62,864 bases of DNA from Aromatoleum toluvorans (GTDB lineage Bacteria > Pseudomonadota > Gammaproteobacteria > Burkholderiales > Rhodocyclaceae): NCBI RefSeq assembly GCF_012910905.1, contig NZ_WTVN01000030.1, positions 1 to 62,864 on the forward strand. The letters are read 5' to 3'. The notes under the pieces were generated by a model. That model did no database searches. It was not told the origin of the DNA and was given only the letters and a program-made list of their open reading frames with translations. Position numbers and translations under genes: made by a program. This document shows positions 33,244-43,896 of the stretch, piece by piece (position 1 is the stretch's first letter; every line of letters begins with the position of its first letter).

Positions 33244-34139
33244 TGCCTCCGCTGCGCCCGCAGCTCGATCGCCTCGCGAGCTCGATGATGATCGTGCTGT
33301 GCACGATCTGGGGTCTGCAGCAGGCCGCGATCAAGATCACCAACGCGGGCATCTCGCCGCTGTGGCAGGCCGGCTGGCGCTCGGTCGGCGCGGCCCTGCT
33401 GGTGCTGCTGTGGGCGCGCCTGCGCGGCGTGAAGCTCGCGCAGGCCGACGGCACCTTCGCGCCCGGCGTCGTCGCCGGCCTGCTGTTCGCCGTGGAATTC
33501 GCGCTGATCTTTGCCGCGCTGCAGTACACGAGCGCCTCGCGCGGCGTGATCTTCCTCTACACCGCGCCCTTCCTGGTCGCGGTCGGCGCGGTGTGGCTGC
33601 TGCCGCACGAGCACATGCGCCGCGCGCAATGGGTCGGCATGGCGCTCGCGTTCGCGGGCGTGCTGGTGCTGTTCGGCGAGGGCCTGCTGCAGCCGTCCGG
33701 GCGGGCGTGGATCGGCGACCTGATGATGCTCGGCGCCGCCGTGGCCTGGGCGGCGACGACGCTGACCGTGAAGGTGAGCGCGCTCGCCCGCGCATCGGCG
33801 GAGAAGACGCTGCTGTACCAGCTCGGCGTCTCGGCGCTGACGCTGACGCCGCTGTCGCTCGCCTTCGGCGAGGCGGGCGTGTTCGCGGCCGATGCGCGCG
33901 TGTGGGGCGCGTTCACCTTCCAGGTCGTGATCGTCGCCGCAGCCAGCTACCTCGCGTGGTTCTGGCTGATCGCGCAGTATCCGGCGACGCGCCTGTCCTC
34001 GTTTTCCTTCCTGACCCCGGTGATGGGTGTGCTCGCAGGCGTCGTCGTGCTCGGCGAAGCGATGACCCCGGCGATCTGGTCCGCGCTCGCGCTGGTCGGC
34101 ACCGGCATCTGGATCGCCAACCGTCCGGCAGCGGCCTGA
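33243..34139 (+). CDS. DMT superfamily (EamA) transporter
   Basis: A 298-residue inner-membrane protein with about ten hydrophobic segments arranged as two EamA repeats. The first ends near YTAPFLVAVGAVWLLP and the second contains LGAAVAWAATTL and FLTPVMGVLAGVVVLGE, a standard pattern of drug/metabolite exporters. The substrate cannot be told. Its ATG overlaps the apbE stop (TGATG), so it is the last gene of gshA-gshB-apbE-eamA. Confidence 0.88.
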   Translation: MPPLRPQLDRLASSMMIVLCTIWGLQQAAIKITNAGISPLWQAGWRSVGAALLVLLWARLRGVKLAQADGTFAPGVVAGLLFAVEFALIFAALQYTSASRGVIFLYTAPFLVAVGAVWLLPHEHMRRAQWVGMALAFAGVLVLFGEGLLQPSGRAWIGDLMMLGAAVAWAATTLTVKVSALARASAEKTLLYQLGVSALTLTPLSLAFGEAGVFAADARVWGAFTFQVVIVAAASYLAWFWLIAQYPATRLSSFSFLTPVMGVLAGVVVLGEAMTPAIWSALALVGTGIWIANRPAAA

Positions 34140-34199
34140 GCGGCTGCGGCGCCGATCGGCTACAGTTCCGTCGACCGTCCAAGCGAAGGAGCGTTGGCC

Positions 34200-34805
34200 A
34201 TGTCGGGACCGAAGATCGAGTTCTGGTACGAGTTCGCGAGCTCGTATTCCTACCTTTCCGTGATGCGCATCGAGGCGCTGGCGCGCGATGCCGGCGTCGC
34301 GGTGGAGTGGAAACCCTTCCTGCTCGGGCCGGTGTTCCTGGCGATGGGCTGGAACGATTCGCCGTTCAACATCTACCCGCCCAAGGGGCGCTACATGTGG
34401 CGCGACCTCGCGCGGCTCGCCGACAAGTACGCACTGCCCTTCCGCCTGCCCAGCTGTTTCCCGCGCAACGGCCTGCTCGCGGCGCGCGTCGCGCTGCAGG
34501 GCGTGGTGCCGGGCTGGGTCGCGGAGTTCTCGCGCCGGGTGATGCTCGCGAACTTCGCCGAGGACCGCGACATCGGCGATGCGGAGGTGGTCGGCGCGAT
34601 CCTCGCCGATCTCGGCCTGCCGGCCGGAGAACTGCTCGCCGCCGCCGTCACGGACGACAACAAGCTCGCGCTGCGCCGCCAGACCGAGCGGGCATCCGAG
34701 CTGGGGATGTTCGGTGCGCCGAGCTTCCGCGCCGGCGACGAGCTCTTCTGGGGCAACGACCGGCTCGAAGACGCGCTCGCGTGGGCGCGCCGCGCGGCCG
34801 GCTGA
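34200..34805 (+). CDS. DsbA-like 2-hydroxychromene-2-carboxylate isomerase family protein
   Basis: A 201-residue thioredoxin-fold protein of the kappa-class GST / HCCA isomerase family. It begins KIEFWYEFASSYSYL, where the CxxC of DsbA is replaced by SSYS, so it is not a disulfide oxidase. WKPFLLGPVFLAMGW and GMFGAPSFRAGDELFWGNDR are family signatures. These enzymes are often glutathione-dependent isomerases of aromatic degradation. AAGGAG lies 8 bases before the ATG at 34200. It follows the glutathione operon but has its own 60-base leader. Confidence 0.88.
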   Translation: MSGPKIEFWYEFASSYSYLSVMRIEALARDAGVAVEWKPFLLGPVFLAMGWNDSPFNIYPPKGRYMWRDLARLADKYALPFRLPSCFPRNGLLAARVALQGVVPGWVAEFSRRVMLANFAEDRDIGDAEVVGAILADLGLPAGELLAAAVTDDNKLALRRQTERASELGMFGAPSFRAGDELFWGNDRLEDALAWARRAAG

Positions 34806-34823
34806 GCGGCGGTCCGGGCCGCC

Positions 34824-35477
34824 TCAGTTGGCTGGTTTGACCGCCTTGGACGCGTCCTGCGCGGCGTCCTCGGCCTTGTCGGCTTCGCGCTTGCGGATGC
34901 GTTCCTCGTAGCGCGCGCGGTCGCGCGCCGCGGCCTCGGCGCGGGTTTTCGCTTCGGCCTCGACCTGCGCGCGCTCCTTGGCCTTCTGTGCGTCCTTCTG
35001 CCTGCGTTCGGCCTTCTGCTGCTCCTGCGCGCGGATCGCGTCGGCCTCGCGCTGGCGGCGCGTGCTCTCCGCCATCGGATCCGGGTGGATCTCGAAGGAC
35101 TCGGCCGCCGCGGGTTCTGCCGGAACGGTCGGTGCATCGGTGCTGGTGCGCCCGGCTTCGACCGCCATGCGCCGCTTCTCCGCGAGTTCGGTGCGGCTCG
35201 CCTCGGCTTCCAGTCCGCGCGCCTTCTTCAGCGCTTCGAGCTGCGCTTCCTTCGCCTGATTGATGCAGCGATTCACCTGGAAACGCTCGTAGCACTTCGG
35301 CGTCTCGGCGGCGAGCGTTTCGTTGGCCTTCTGGCGCAGCGTCTTGGCCTCGTCGCGCAGCCTGGCCGCGCGCTCGAACTCGGGGTTGGGGCCCGTGGCG
35401 GTGTCGGCGGCAATGGCGCTGCCGCAGGCGAGGGCGAGGGCGAGGGCGAGCAGGAGAGGTGGCAGATGAGGGGGCAC
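34824..35477 (-). CDS. secreted coiled-coil protein, function unknown
   Basis: A 217-residue protein with a signal peptide (cleavage near SAIAA) and a long Ala/Glu/Arg/Lys-rich region from about 130 to 210 that would form a coiled coil. Two Cys lie in PKCYERFQVNRCINQ (about 61-71). I do not recognise a family beyond this. The GTG at 35477 is the only reasonable start with a signal peptide. It is divergent from the ABC-F gene, 65 bases away. Confidence 0.7.
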   Translation of the reverse strand: MPPHLPPLLLALALALACGSAIAADTATGPNPEFERAARLRDEAKTLRQKANETLAAETPKCYERFQVNRCINQAKEAQLEALKKARGLEAEASRTELAEKRRMAVEAGRTSTDAPTVPAEPAAAESFEIHPDPMAESTRRQREADAIRAQEQQKAERRQKDAQKAKERAQVEAEAKTRAEAAARDRARYEERIRKREADKAEDAAQDASKAVKPAN

Positions 35478-35542
35478 GATGTCCGGCGTCGGTCGGGTTC
35501 GGGGATGCGTAGAATAACGCCTTTGCCCGAAGATGCGCTGAC

Positions 35543-37474
<1,932 letters not shown>

Positions 37475-37536
37475 GTCGCGAACCCCGCCCGAACCCCTGA
37501 CGAGGGCTCGCAGAGGCCCCGCACCGAGGAGACACG

Positions 37537-38775
37537 ATGCCTGCCACGATCCCGCTGGCCCTGACCGACCTGCTCGCCGCCCGCGAGCGCATCCGCGACG
37601 CCCTCCTGCGCACCGTGCAGTGGCAGAACGATCCGCTCTCCGAGGAGCTCGGCGTGCCGCTGCGCCTCAAGCTCGAGAACCTGCAGCGCACCGGCTCGTT
37701 CAAGCTGCGCGGCGCCACGCACAAGATCGGCCGCCTGCTGGCCGGCGCCAACCCGCCCACCGGCGTGGTCGCCGCGTCCGCGGGCAACCATGCGCAGGGG
37801 GTCGCGCGCGCGGCGGCCCAGTGCGGGCTGCGTGCCGTCGTCTGCATGCCCGCGAACGCCCCGCTCACCAAGATCCAGTCCTGCCGCAGGCTCGGTGCCG
37901 ACGTGCGCCTCGTCGGCGAGACGCTGGAAGCCGCCACCGACGAGGCCTTGCAGCTGGCGAAGGCCGAAGGGCTCGCCTTCCTCCATCCCTACGACGACTG
38001 GGACGTGATCGCCGGGCAGGCGAGCTGCGGCCTGGAGATGCTCGAAGACGCCCCCGACATGACCGTCGCGATCGTGCCGCTGGGCGGCGGCGGGCTGATC
38101 GCCGGCATCGCGCTCGCGCTCAAGCTGCAGAACCCGGCTATCCGCGTGATCGGCGTGCAGACCGAGGCGGTCGCGCCGTGGCGCACCTACCTGTGCGACG
38201 GCGCGCTGGAAGAGGTGCTGCCCGGCGCGCACACCATCGCCGACGGCATCAAGGTCAAGCGTCCCGGCCAGCTCACGCGCCGCGTCATCGCGCGCTACGT
38301 GGACGAGATCGTCACCGTCGACGACAACGCCATCGCCGAGGCCATCGTCACGCTGCTCGAGCGCACGCGCACGATCGGCGAGGGCGCCGGCGTCGTCGGC
38401 CTGGCGGCGCTGATGCAGAAGAAGATCGCGCTGCGCCCCGACGACCGCGCGGTGGTCGTGATCTCCGGCGGCAACGTCGACATGACGCTCGTGGGCCGCT
38501 CGATCGACTACGGCCTCGCGTCCAGCGGGCGGCTGATGTGCGTCGCGGTGACGATCTCGGACGCGCCGGGGCAGCTGCTCGCGCTGTTGGAGACCGTCGC
38601 CGACCTCGGCATGAACGTGCGCCACGTCGAACACCGGCGCGGCGAGCTGCACGTGCCGGTGGGGATGACCGAGGTGATCCTGCAGATGGAGACGCGCGAC
38701 TTCGAGCACCAGGACGAGTTGCGCCGGCATTTCGCGCAACAGGGGCTGCGCGTGCGCAACCTGCTCGTCAGCTGA
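37537..38775 (+). CDS. ilvA: threonine ammonia-lyase with C-terminal ACT domain
   Basis: A PLP enzyme that converts threonine to 2-oxobutanoate for isoleucine synthesis or threonine breakdown. In 412 residues it shows the PLP Lys in RTGSFKLRGATHKI, ASAGNHAQGVA, the phosphate loop PLGGGGLIAGIAL, and one C-terminal ACT domain (about 330-412). The single short ACT domain matches the 400-residue class rather than the 514-residue E. coli IlvA, so regulation may differ. A minus-strand terminator lies just downstream. Confidence 0.92.
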   Translation: MPATIPLALTDLLAARERIRDALLRTVQWQNDPLSEELGVPLRLKLENLQRTGSFKLRGATHKIGRLLAGANPPTGVVAASAGNHAQGVARAAAQCGLRAVVCMPANAPLTKIQSCRRLGADVRLVGETLEAATDEALQLAKAEGLAFLHPYDDWDVIAGQASCGLEMLEDAPDMTVAIVPLGGGGLIAGIALALKLQNPAIRVIGVQTEAVAPWRTYLCDGALEEVLPGAHTIADGIKVKRPGQLTRRVIARYVDEIVTVDDNAIAEAIVTLLERTRTIGEGAGVVGLAALMQKKIALRPDDRAVVVISGGNVDMTLVGRSIDYGLASSGRLMCVAVTISDAPGQLLALLETVADLGMNVRHVEHRRGELHVPVGMTEVILQMETRDFEHQDELRRHFAQQGLRVRNLLVS

Positions 38776-38786
38776 GGGGGCGCGGG

Positions 38787-38857
38787 AAAGAAAAAGCGGG
38801 ACGACCGGAGTCGTCCCGCGAAACGGCCTCCATCGGGCCAAGGGTTACGCATATAGC
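38787..38857 (-). ncRNA. candidate small RNA with own promoter and terminator
   Basis: On the minus strand a perfect -10 TATAAT (38869-38864) is followed by about 60 bases and then a 10-bp perfect hairpin GCGGGACGAC/GTCGTCCCGC (38796-38819) with a T-rich tail TTTTTCTTT (38787-38795). The -35 is weak. No minus-strand gene lies upstream that this terminator could serve, so a transcript of about 70 nt is inferred. The internal GGCC-rich segment could make a second stem. No known RNA family is recognised. Confidence 0.45.
38796..38819 (-). terminator. strong intrinsic terminator, minus strand
   Basis: A 10-bp perfect stem with CGGA/TCCG loop, followed on the minus strand by TTTTTCTTT. On the plus strand, after ilvA, no T tract follows the stem. 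Confidence 0.8.
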
Positions 38858-39016
38858 CCCAGCATTATAGGGCCATATTCCCCAGACCGCTGCGCGAGCA
38901 ATTGGTTCCCGATAGATTAAATTTTTTGAACCCGACAACTTCCGCGTGCCGCGGTGGAATCCGCCGCGGCTGCTAGAATCGGCAGTCCGTTTATCCGCCG
39001 ACACAGGAATATCGCC

Positions 39017-39631
39017 GTGCAGATCGTCTGTCTCGACCTCGAAGGTGTGCTGGTTCCCGAAATCTGGATCGAATTCGCCGAGCGCACCGGCATCCCGGAG
39101 CTGCGCCGCACGACGCGCGACGAGCCGAACTACGACACGCTGATGAAGTACCGGCTCAACATCCTGGCGGAGAGGAAGCTCGGCCTGCCCGACATCCAGG
39201 ACGTGATCGCCGGCATGGGCCCGATGCCCGGCGCGCGCGACTTCCTCGACGACCTGCGCGCGAGCTACCAGGTCGTCATCCTCTCCGACACCTTCCAGGA
39301 ATTCGCCAAGCCGCTGATGAAGCAGCTCTGCTGGCCGACGCTGCTGTGCCATTCGCTCGTCGCCAACGCCGAAGGCATGCTGGTCGACTACCGCCTGCGC
39401 ATGCCCGACCAGAAGCGCGAAGCGGTCAAGCGCTTCAAGGAACTGAACCTCAAGGTCGTCGCGGCGGGCGATTCCTACAACGACACCGCGATGCTCGGCG
39501 AGGCCCACGGCGGCATCCTGTTCCACCCGCCGGAGAACGTGATCCGCGAGTTCCCGCAGTTCCCGGTCACGCGCACCTACCCCGAGCTGCGCCGCGAGAT
39601 CGACCAGGCCTTCGCGCGCGTTGCGGGCTGA
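39017..39631 (+). CDS. thrH: ThrH: phosphoserine phosphatase / homoserine phosphotransferase
   Basis: A 204-residue HAD-family enzyme of the ThrH type, which dephosphorylates phosphoserine and can transfer phosphate to homoserine. Motif I is CLDLEGVLVPEIW, motif II VVILSDTFQEF, and motif IV AAGDSYNDTAML; the length is normal. The GTG at 39017 follows AGGAAT. It sits 4 bases before purU in the same orientation, linking it to serine/one-carbon metabolism. Confidence 0.93.
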   Translation: MQIVCLDLEGVLVPEIWIEFAERTGIPELRRTTRDEPNYDTLMKYRLNILAERKLGLPDIQDVIAGMGPMPGARDFLDDLRASYQVVILSDTFQEFAKPLMKQLCWPTLLCHSLVANAEGMLVDYRLRMPDQKREAVKRFKELNLKVVAAGDSYNDTAMLGEAHGGILFHPPENVIREFPQFPVTRTYPELRREIDQAFARVAG

Positions 39632-39635
39632 GCGC

Positions 39636-40523
39636 ATGCATCGCGAACGCTTCTACACCCTGTCGGCATCCTGCCCCGATCGCGTCGGCCTCGTCGCGCG
39701 CGTGTCGGGCTTCGTCGCCGAGCACCGCGGCTGGATCCTCGAGACCTCGCTGCACGCCGAGCCCGCGCGCGCCGACGCAACCGAGGGGGAGGGGATCGGG
39801 CGCTACTTCATGCGCGTCGAGATCCGCGCCGATTCGCTGCCTTTCCACCTCGCCGAATTCCGCGAGCGCTTCCGCCCCATCGCCGAGGAACTGGAGATGG
39901 ACTGGTCGATCACCGATTCCGCGGTGAAGAAGCGCGTCGTCGTGCTGGTGTCGAAGCAGGAACACTGCCTCTACGACCTCCTCGCGCGCTGGCAGTCGAA
40001 GGAGCTGGACATCGAGATCCCGTGCGTGATCTCCAACCACGACACCTTCCGCGGCTTCGTCGAGTGGCACGGCATCCCCTTCCACCACGTGCCGGTCGCG
40101 CCCGACAACAAGGCCGCGGCCTATGCCGAGGTGCAACGCATCGTCGAGGAAGTGCGCGGCGACACCATCGTCCTCGCGCGCTACATGCAGGTGCTGTCGC
40201 CCGAGCTGTGCGCCGCCTACCCGGGGCGCATCATCAACATCCACCACAGCTTCCTGCCCAGCTTCGTCGGCGCGAAACCCTACCACCAGGCCTGGGCGAA
40301 GGGCGTGAAGCTGATCGGCGCGACCTGCCACTACGTCACGTCCGAACTCGACCAGGGGCCGATCATCGAGCAGGACGTGATCCGCATCGACCATTCGGAT
40401 TCGGTCGAGGACATGGTGCGCTACGGCAAGGACATCGAGAAGACCGTGCTCGCGCGCGGCCTGCGCTACCACCTCGAAGGCCGCGTGCTGCAGTACGGCA
40501 ACAAGACCATCGTGTTCCGCTGA
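39636..40523 (+). CDS. purU: formyltetrahydrofolate deformylase
   Basis: PurU hydrolyses 10-formyl-THF to formate and THF, balancing one-carbon pools. The 295-residue protein has an N-terminal ACT domain (about 5-90) and a formyltransferase-like domain with KKRVVVLVSKQEHCL, NIHHSFLPSFVGAKPYHQ and SELDQGPIIEQDV. The ATG at 39636 lies 4 bases after the thrH stop. Confidence 0.95.
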   Translation: MHRERFYTLSASCPDRVGLVARVSGFVAEHRGWILETSLHAEPARADATEGEGIGRYFMRVEIRADSLPFHLAEFRERFRPIAEELEMDWSITDSAVKKRVVVLVSKQEHCLYDLLARWQSKELDIEIPCVISNHDTFRGFVEWHGIPFHHVPVAPDNKAAAYAEVQRIVEEVRGDTIVLARYMQVLSPELCAAYPGRIINIHHSFLPSFVGAKPYHQAWAKGVKLIGATCHYVTSELDQGPIIEQDVIRIDHSDSVEDMVRYGKDIEKTVLARGLRYHLEGRVLQYGNKTIVFR

Positions 40524-40544
40524 CGCCCTGCGATCCAGCCGTGA

Positions 40545-40574
40545 ACGAAAACGGGCGCCCCCGAAGGGGCGCCC
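40545..40574 (-). terminator. intrinsic terminator of the glnK-amtB operon
   Basis: A 9-bp stem GGGCGCCCC/GGGGCGCCC (40553-40574) with a 4-base loop is followed on the minus strand by GTTTTCGTT. It lies 36 bases beyond the amtB stop and could also end purU transcripts from the other side. Confidence 0.75.
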
Positions 40575-40610
40575 GCTGCAGGACCGGACGAGGGAGCGAT
40601 CCGGCAATGC

Positions 40611-42065
40611 TCAGATGTGATAGGCCGTCTCGCCGTGCGCGGTGATGTCGAGGCCTTCGCGCTCCTCTTCTTCCGGCACGCGCAGGCCGATCAGCACATC
40701 GACGATCTTGTAGGCGACCACCGAGACGACGCCCGACCACAGGATCGCGACGACCACGCCCCAGACCTGGCTGGTGACCTGCGCCGAGGTCGAGAACGGC
40801 GCCACCGCGTTGGCGACGTAGTCATACACGCCGACGCCGCCGAGGTCCGGGTTCGCGAACACGCCGGTCAGGATCGCGCCGAGGATGCCGCCCACGCCAT
40901 GCACGCCGAACACGTCGAGCGCGTCGTCGGCGCCCAGCATGCGCTTGAGGCCATTCACGCCCCACAGGCAGATCACGCCGGCCAGCAGGCCGATCACCAG
41001 CGCGCCCATCGGGCCGACCCAGCCGCAGGCCGGGGTGATCGCCACCAGGCCCGACACCGCACCCGAAGCCGCACCCAGCAGCGAGGGCTTGCCCTTCATC
41101 AGCCATTCCGCCGTCATCCACGACATCGCCGCCATGCCGGTCGCGACCATCGTGTTGAGGAAGGCGAGCGCGGTGAGGCCGTTGGCTTCGAGGTTGGAGC
41201 CGGCGTTGAAGCCGAACCAGCCGATCCACAGCATCGACGCACCGACCATCGTCAGCGTCAGCGAGTGCGGGGCCATCGATTCGCGGCCGTAGCCGATGCG
41301 CTTGCCGATCAGGAAGGCACCGACGAGGCCCGCGACCGCGGCGTTGATGTGCACCACGGTGCCGCCGGCGAAGTCGAGCGCGCCCTTCTGGAACAGGAAG
41401 CCTGCGGTCGCAGCAGCCGCGTCACCCGCGGCGGCATCCACGTAGGCATCCGGGCCCGCCCAGTACCACACCATGTGCGCCATCGGCAGGTAGGAGAAGG
41501 TGAACCACAGCACCATGAACAGCAGCACCGCGGAGAACTTCATGCGCTCGGCGAAGGCGCCCACGATCAGCGCCGGGGTGATCGCCGCGAAGGTCGCCTG
41601 GAACACGATGTAGGCGAACTCGGGGATCGCGACGCCCTTGCTGAAGGTCGCGGCCATCGAATCGACCGTCACGCCCTTGAGGAACACCTTCGACAAGCCG
41701 CCGATGAACGCGTTGCCCTCGGTGAAGGCGAGGCTGTAGCCGTACACGAACCACAGCACGACCATCAGCGAGAAGATCACGAAGACCTGCATCAGCACCG
41801 ACAGCATGTTCTTCGAACGCACCAGGCCGCCGTAGAACAGCGCGAGGCCCGGGATCACCATGAAGGCGACCAGCGCGGTGGAGGTCAGCATCCAGGCGGT
41901 GTCGCCCTTGTTGACCGTGGGCGCCGGCGCCGCGGCCGCGGGGGCGGCAGCGGCCTCGGCCACCGCGGTGACGGCCTCGGCCGCAGCCGGGGCCTCCTCG
42001 GCGGCGGCGAGCCCGGCGAAGCCGAGCGCGAGCACCGCAAGCAGGACAGCAAACAGTTTTTTCAT
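40611..42065 (-). CDS. amtB: ammonium transporter AmtB
   Basis: A 484-residue inner-membrane ammonium channel. After a cleavable signal peptide (GLAAAEE) and an Ala/Pro-rich linker it has eleven membrane segments. Family features include LALFYGGLVRSKNMLSVLMQ, FAYIVFQATFAAITPALI, DFAGGTVVHINAAVAGL (a pore His) and DVFGVHGVGGILGAIL (the second pore His). glnK lies 10 bases upstream; GlnK blocks AmtB under nitrogen excess. The pair is in operon with a porin under a sigma-54 promoter. Confidence 0.97.
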   Translation of the reverse strand: MKKLFAVLLAVLALGFAGLAAAEEAPAAAEAVTAVAEAAAAPAAAAPAPTVNKGDTAWMLTSTALVAFMVIPGLALFYGGLVRSKNMLSVLMQVFVIFSLMVVLWFVYGYSLAFTEGNAFIGGLSKVFLKGVTVDSMAATFSKGVAIPEFAYIVFQATFAAITPALIVGAFAERMKFSAVLLFMVLWFTFSYLPMAHMVWYWAGPDAYVDAAAGDAAAATAGFLFQKGALDFAGGTVVHINAAVAGLVGAFLIGKRIGYGRESMAPHSLTLTMVGASMLWIGWFGFNAGSNLEANGLTALAFLNTMVATGMAAMSWMTAEWLMKGKPSLLGAASGAVSGLVAITPACGWVGPMGALVIGLLAGVICLWGVNGLKRMLGADDALDVFGVHGVGGILGAILTGVFANPDLGGVGVYDYVANAVAPFSTSAQVTSQVWGVVVAILWSGVVSVVAYKIVDVLIGLRVPEEEEREGLDITAHGETAYHI

Positions 42066-42075
42066 GACGTTCTCC

Positions 42076-42426
<351 letters not shown>

Positions 42427-42464
42427 TCAGTCATGCGGGGCGGGTGCCCCGCGGCAGTGCAGGC

Positions 42465-43208
42465 TCAGAAGGTCTTGCTGACGCTCACGATGTAGCGGGC
42501 GTCGGCGTTGAGGGCGTCCTTGTCCTTCAGGTTGGTGTCGACGTAGTGCAGCCCCAGGGTCACGCCCGCGACGACCTGGCTCACGCCGAGCTTCCAGTCG
42601 GTGTAGGAGTCGGCCGGGCCGGCGATCATCTGGCGGCCGACGTGGGCGTTGAGCGTCGTGCCCGGGATCACCTCGTAGGCGGCCGTCAGGTCGAAGTACT
42701 GGCTGTTCTTCGAGTCCGGCGTGCCGAACAGGTTGGTCAGCGAGTTCGAGTACTTGAACGACAGGAACTCCCACGACAGGCCGACATAGGCTTCGAGCGT
42801 GTTCGGCTTCTTCAGGCCGACCGTGCCGCGCCAGTTCGCATCGAAATCGCCCGGGTAGACGTACTGCAGCAGGCCGACGTCGTAGCCGATGGCGCCGATG
42901 GTGCCCTTGTAGCCGCCGTAGATGTCGAGCTCCAGGCTGTTGCCGGAATTCGCGTCGGTACCACGCTCGAGATCGCTCAGCCACGACACGTTCGATCCCC
43001 ACACGCCGACGTACAGGCCGCTCGGATGGGCGTAATCGAACCCGCCCTGCAGCGCCGGCTTCTCGTCGGTCTGGCTGATGCCGCGGTAGGCATAGTCCGA
43101 CACCAGGGCGACGTTGGCGGCGATCGGGCTGTCGGCGGCCACGGCCGTGCCGGAGCCGATCAGCGGCAGGGCTGTTGCAACGGCCAGGGCGATGAGGCGC
43201 TTGTGCAT
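42465..43208 (-). CDS. TorF-family putative outer-membrane porin
   Basis: A 247-residue outer-membrane protein of the family often annotated TorF/conserved hypothetical 2001. It has a signal peptide (cleavage near AVAAD), then NVALVSDYAYRGISQTDEKPA, the marker of this family, alternating beta strands, and a terminal Phe (VSVSKTF) as in beta-barrel proteins. The ATG at 43208 follows AAGGAGCAAG. It is first in the operon porin-glnK-amtB, so it may help ammonium or other nitrogen compounds enter the periplasm; that is inference. Confidence 0.85.
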   Translation of the reverse strand: MHKRLIALAVATALPLIGSGTAVAADSPIAANVALVSDYAYRGISQTDEKPALQGGFDYAHPSGLYVGVWGSNVSWLSDLERGTDANSGNSLELDIYGGYKGTIGAIGYDVGLLQYVYPGDFDANWRGTVGLKKPNTLEAYVGLSWEFLSFKYSNSLTNLFGTPDSKNSQYFDLTAAYEVIPGTTLNAHVGRQMIAGPADSYTDWKLGVSQVVAGVTLGLHYVDTNLKDKDALNADARYIVSVSKTF

Positions 43209-43256
43209 GGTCTTGCTCCTTGATGGTTGGTGTTTGATAGCTGGCAAGTCCTCCTA

Positions 43257-43272
43257 CGCATGCGCCGTGCCA
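43257..43272 (-). promoter_or_regulatory. sigma-54 (-24/-12) promoter of porin-glnK-amtB
   Basis: On the minus strand TGGCACGGCGCATGCG has the invariant GG-N10-GC spacing of sigma-54 promoters and matches TGGCAC-N5-TTGC with one difference. It lies about 50 bases before the porin start. Confidence 0.8.
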
Positions 43273-43347
43273 AGTTGTGTCAAGTGTCGATAAGTAACTG
43301 TTACACAAAGGGAACGCTGGGTTTCCGGGGTTTTTCGGAGCGGATTT

Positions 43348-43418
43348 GTGCACCCGCAGCAGATTCGCGGCGCGATGGAATGCACCGAGTTGGTGCGTTT
43401 CTGTCGATATCGTGGTGC
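43348..43418. promoter_or_regulatory. NtrC enhancer region for porin-glnK-amtB
   Basis: A full dyad TGCACCGAGTTGGTGC (43381-43396) matches the NtrC consensus GCACC-N5-GGTGC exactly. Half-sites GTGCACC at 43348-43354 and GGTGCA at 43413-43418 flank it. The dyad is about 110-125 bases upstream of the sigma-54 promoter, the usual enhancer distance. The rest of the 327-base gap between the porin and ubiK holds nothing else I can name. Confidence 0.75.
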
Positions 43419-43535
43419 ATCGCTGCCGACAGCCTCCGCGTGCTCACCGCAATGGGGCACGGCGTGGCGTGCCGGCTGTCGCTCGGCGTCCGTGCTAGAC
43501 TTTCCGCTTTCCCTTCTGTCATTTGAGGTGCCTTC

Positions 43536-43799
43536 ATGGCAGGTCCCCGCTTCCTCGACGAAATCGGCGCCAAGCTCTCCGAACTGGCTGCCAGCAATCC
43601 CGCCAAGGACTTCGAAAAGAACGCCAAGGCCCTGCTCGGCAGCGCCTTCGGCAAGCTCGATCTGGTGACGCGCGAGGAATTCGACGTGCAGCGCGAAGTG
43701 CTGGCGCACGCACGCCAGAAGCTCGCCGAACTCGAAGACCGCGTCGCCGCGCTCGAATCCGAGCTCGCGCGCGCCCGCACCGAGCGCGACGGCGAGTAA
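43536..43799 (+). CDS. ubiK: ubiquinone biosynthesis accessory factor UbiK
   Basis: An 87-residue BMFP/YqiC-type protein. UbiK is a small trimeric coiled-coil accessory factor for aerobic ubiquinone synthesis that interacts with UbiJ. The N-terminal half has an amphipathic helix (FLDEIGAKLSELAA), then DFEKNAKALLGSAFGKLDLV, and the C-terminal half is a heptad coiled coil (LAELEDRVAALESELARA). A TAGACT -10-like site is at 43496-43501. Confidence 0.85.
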   Translation: MAGPRFLDEIGAKLSELAASNPAKDFEKNAKALLGSAFGKLDLVTREEFDVQREVLAHARQKLAELEDRVAALESELARARTERDGE

Positions 43800-43842
43800 A
43801 GCCGCCTGCCCCCGTTTTCGCGGGGGCTGCCGATCTAACCGT

Positions 43843-43870
43843 TTGTCATTGTCGGCACCTCCGGTAGACT
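43843..43870 (+). promoter_or_regulatory. candidate sigma-70 promoter of comM-like gene
   Basis: TTGTCA (43843-43848) and TAGACT (43865-43870) are 16 bases apart, about 27 bases before the start codon at 43897. A GC-rich hairpin at 43809-43826 (CCCCCG-TTTT-CGCGGGGG) lies between ubiK and this promoter. Confidence 0.5.
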
Positions 43871-43896
43871 GCGCGCAGTCCATTCCGGAGGAACCG

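Noticed and set aside
34200-34805. DsbA disulfide oxidase
   Set aside because: The CxxC active site is absent (SSYS instead) and there is no signal peptide, so the isomerase/kappa-GST branch fits better.
38787-38869. 6S RNA or tmRNA
   Set aside because: Too short and lacking the conserved bubble structure of 6S RNA or the tag reading frame of tmRNA.
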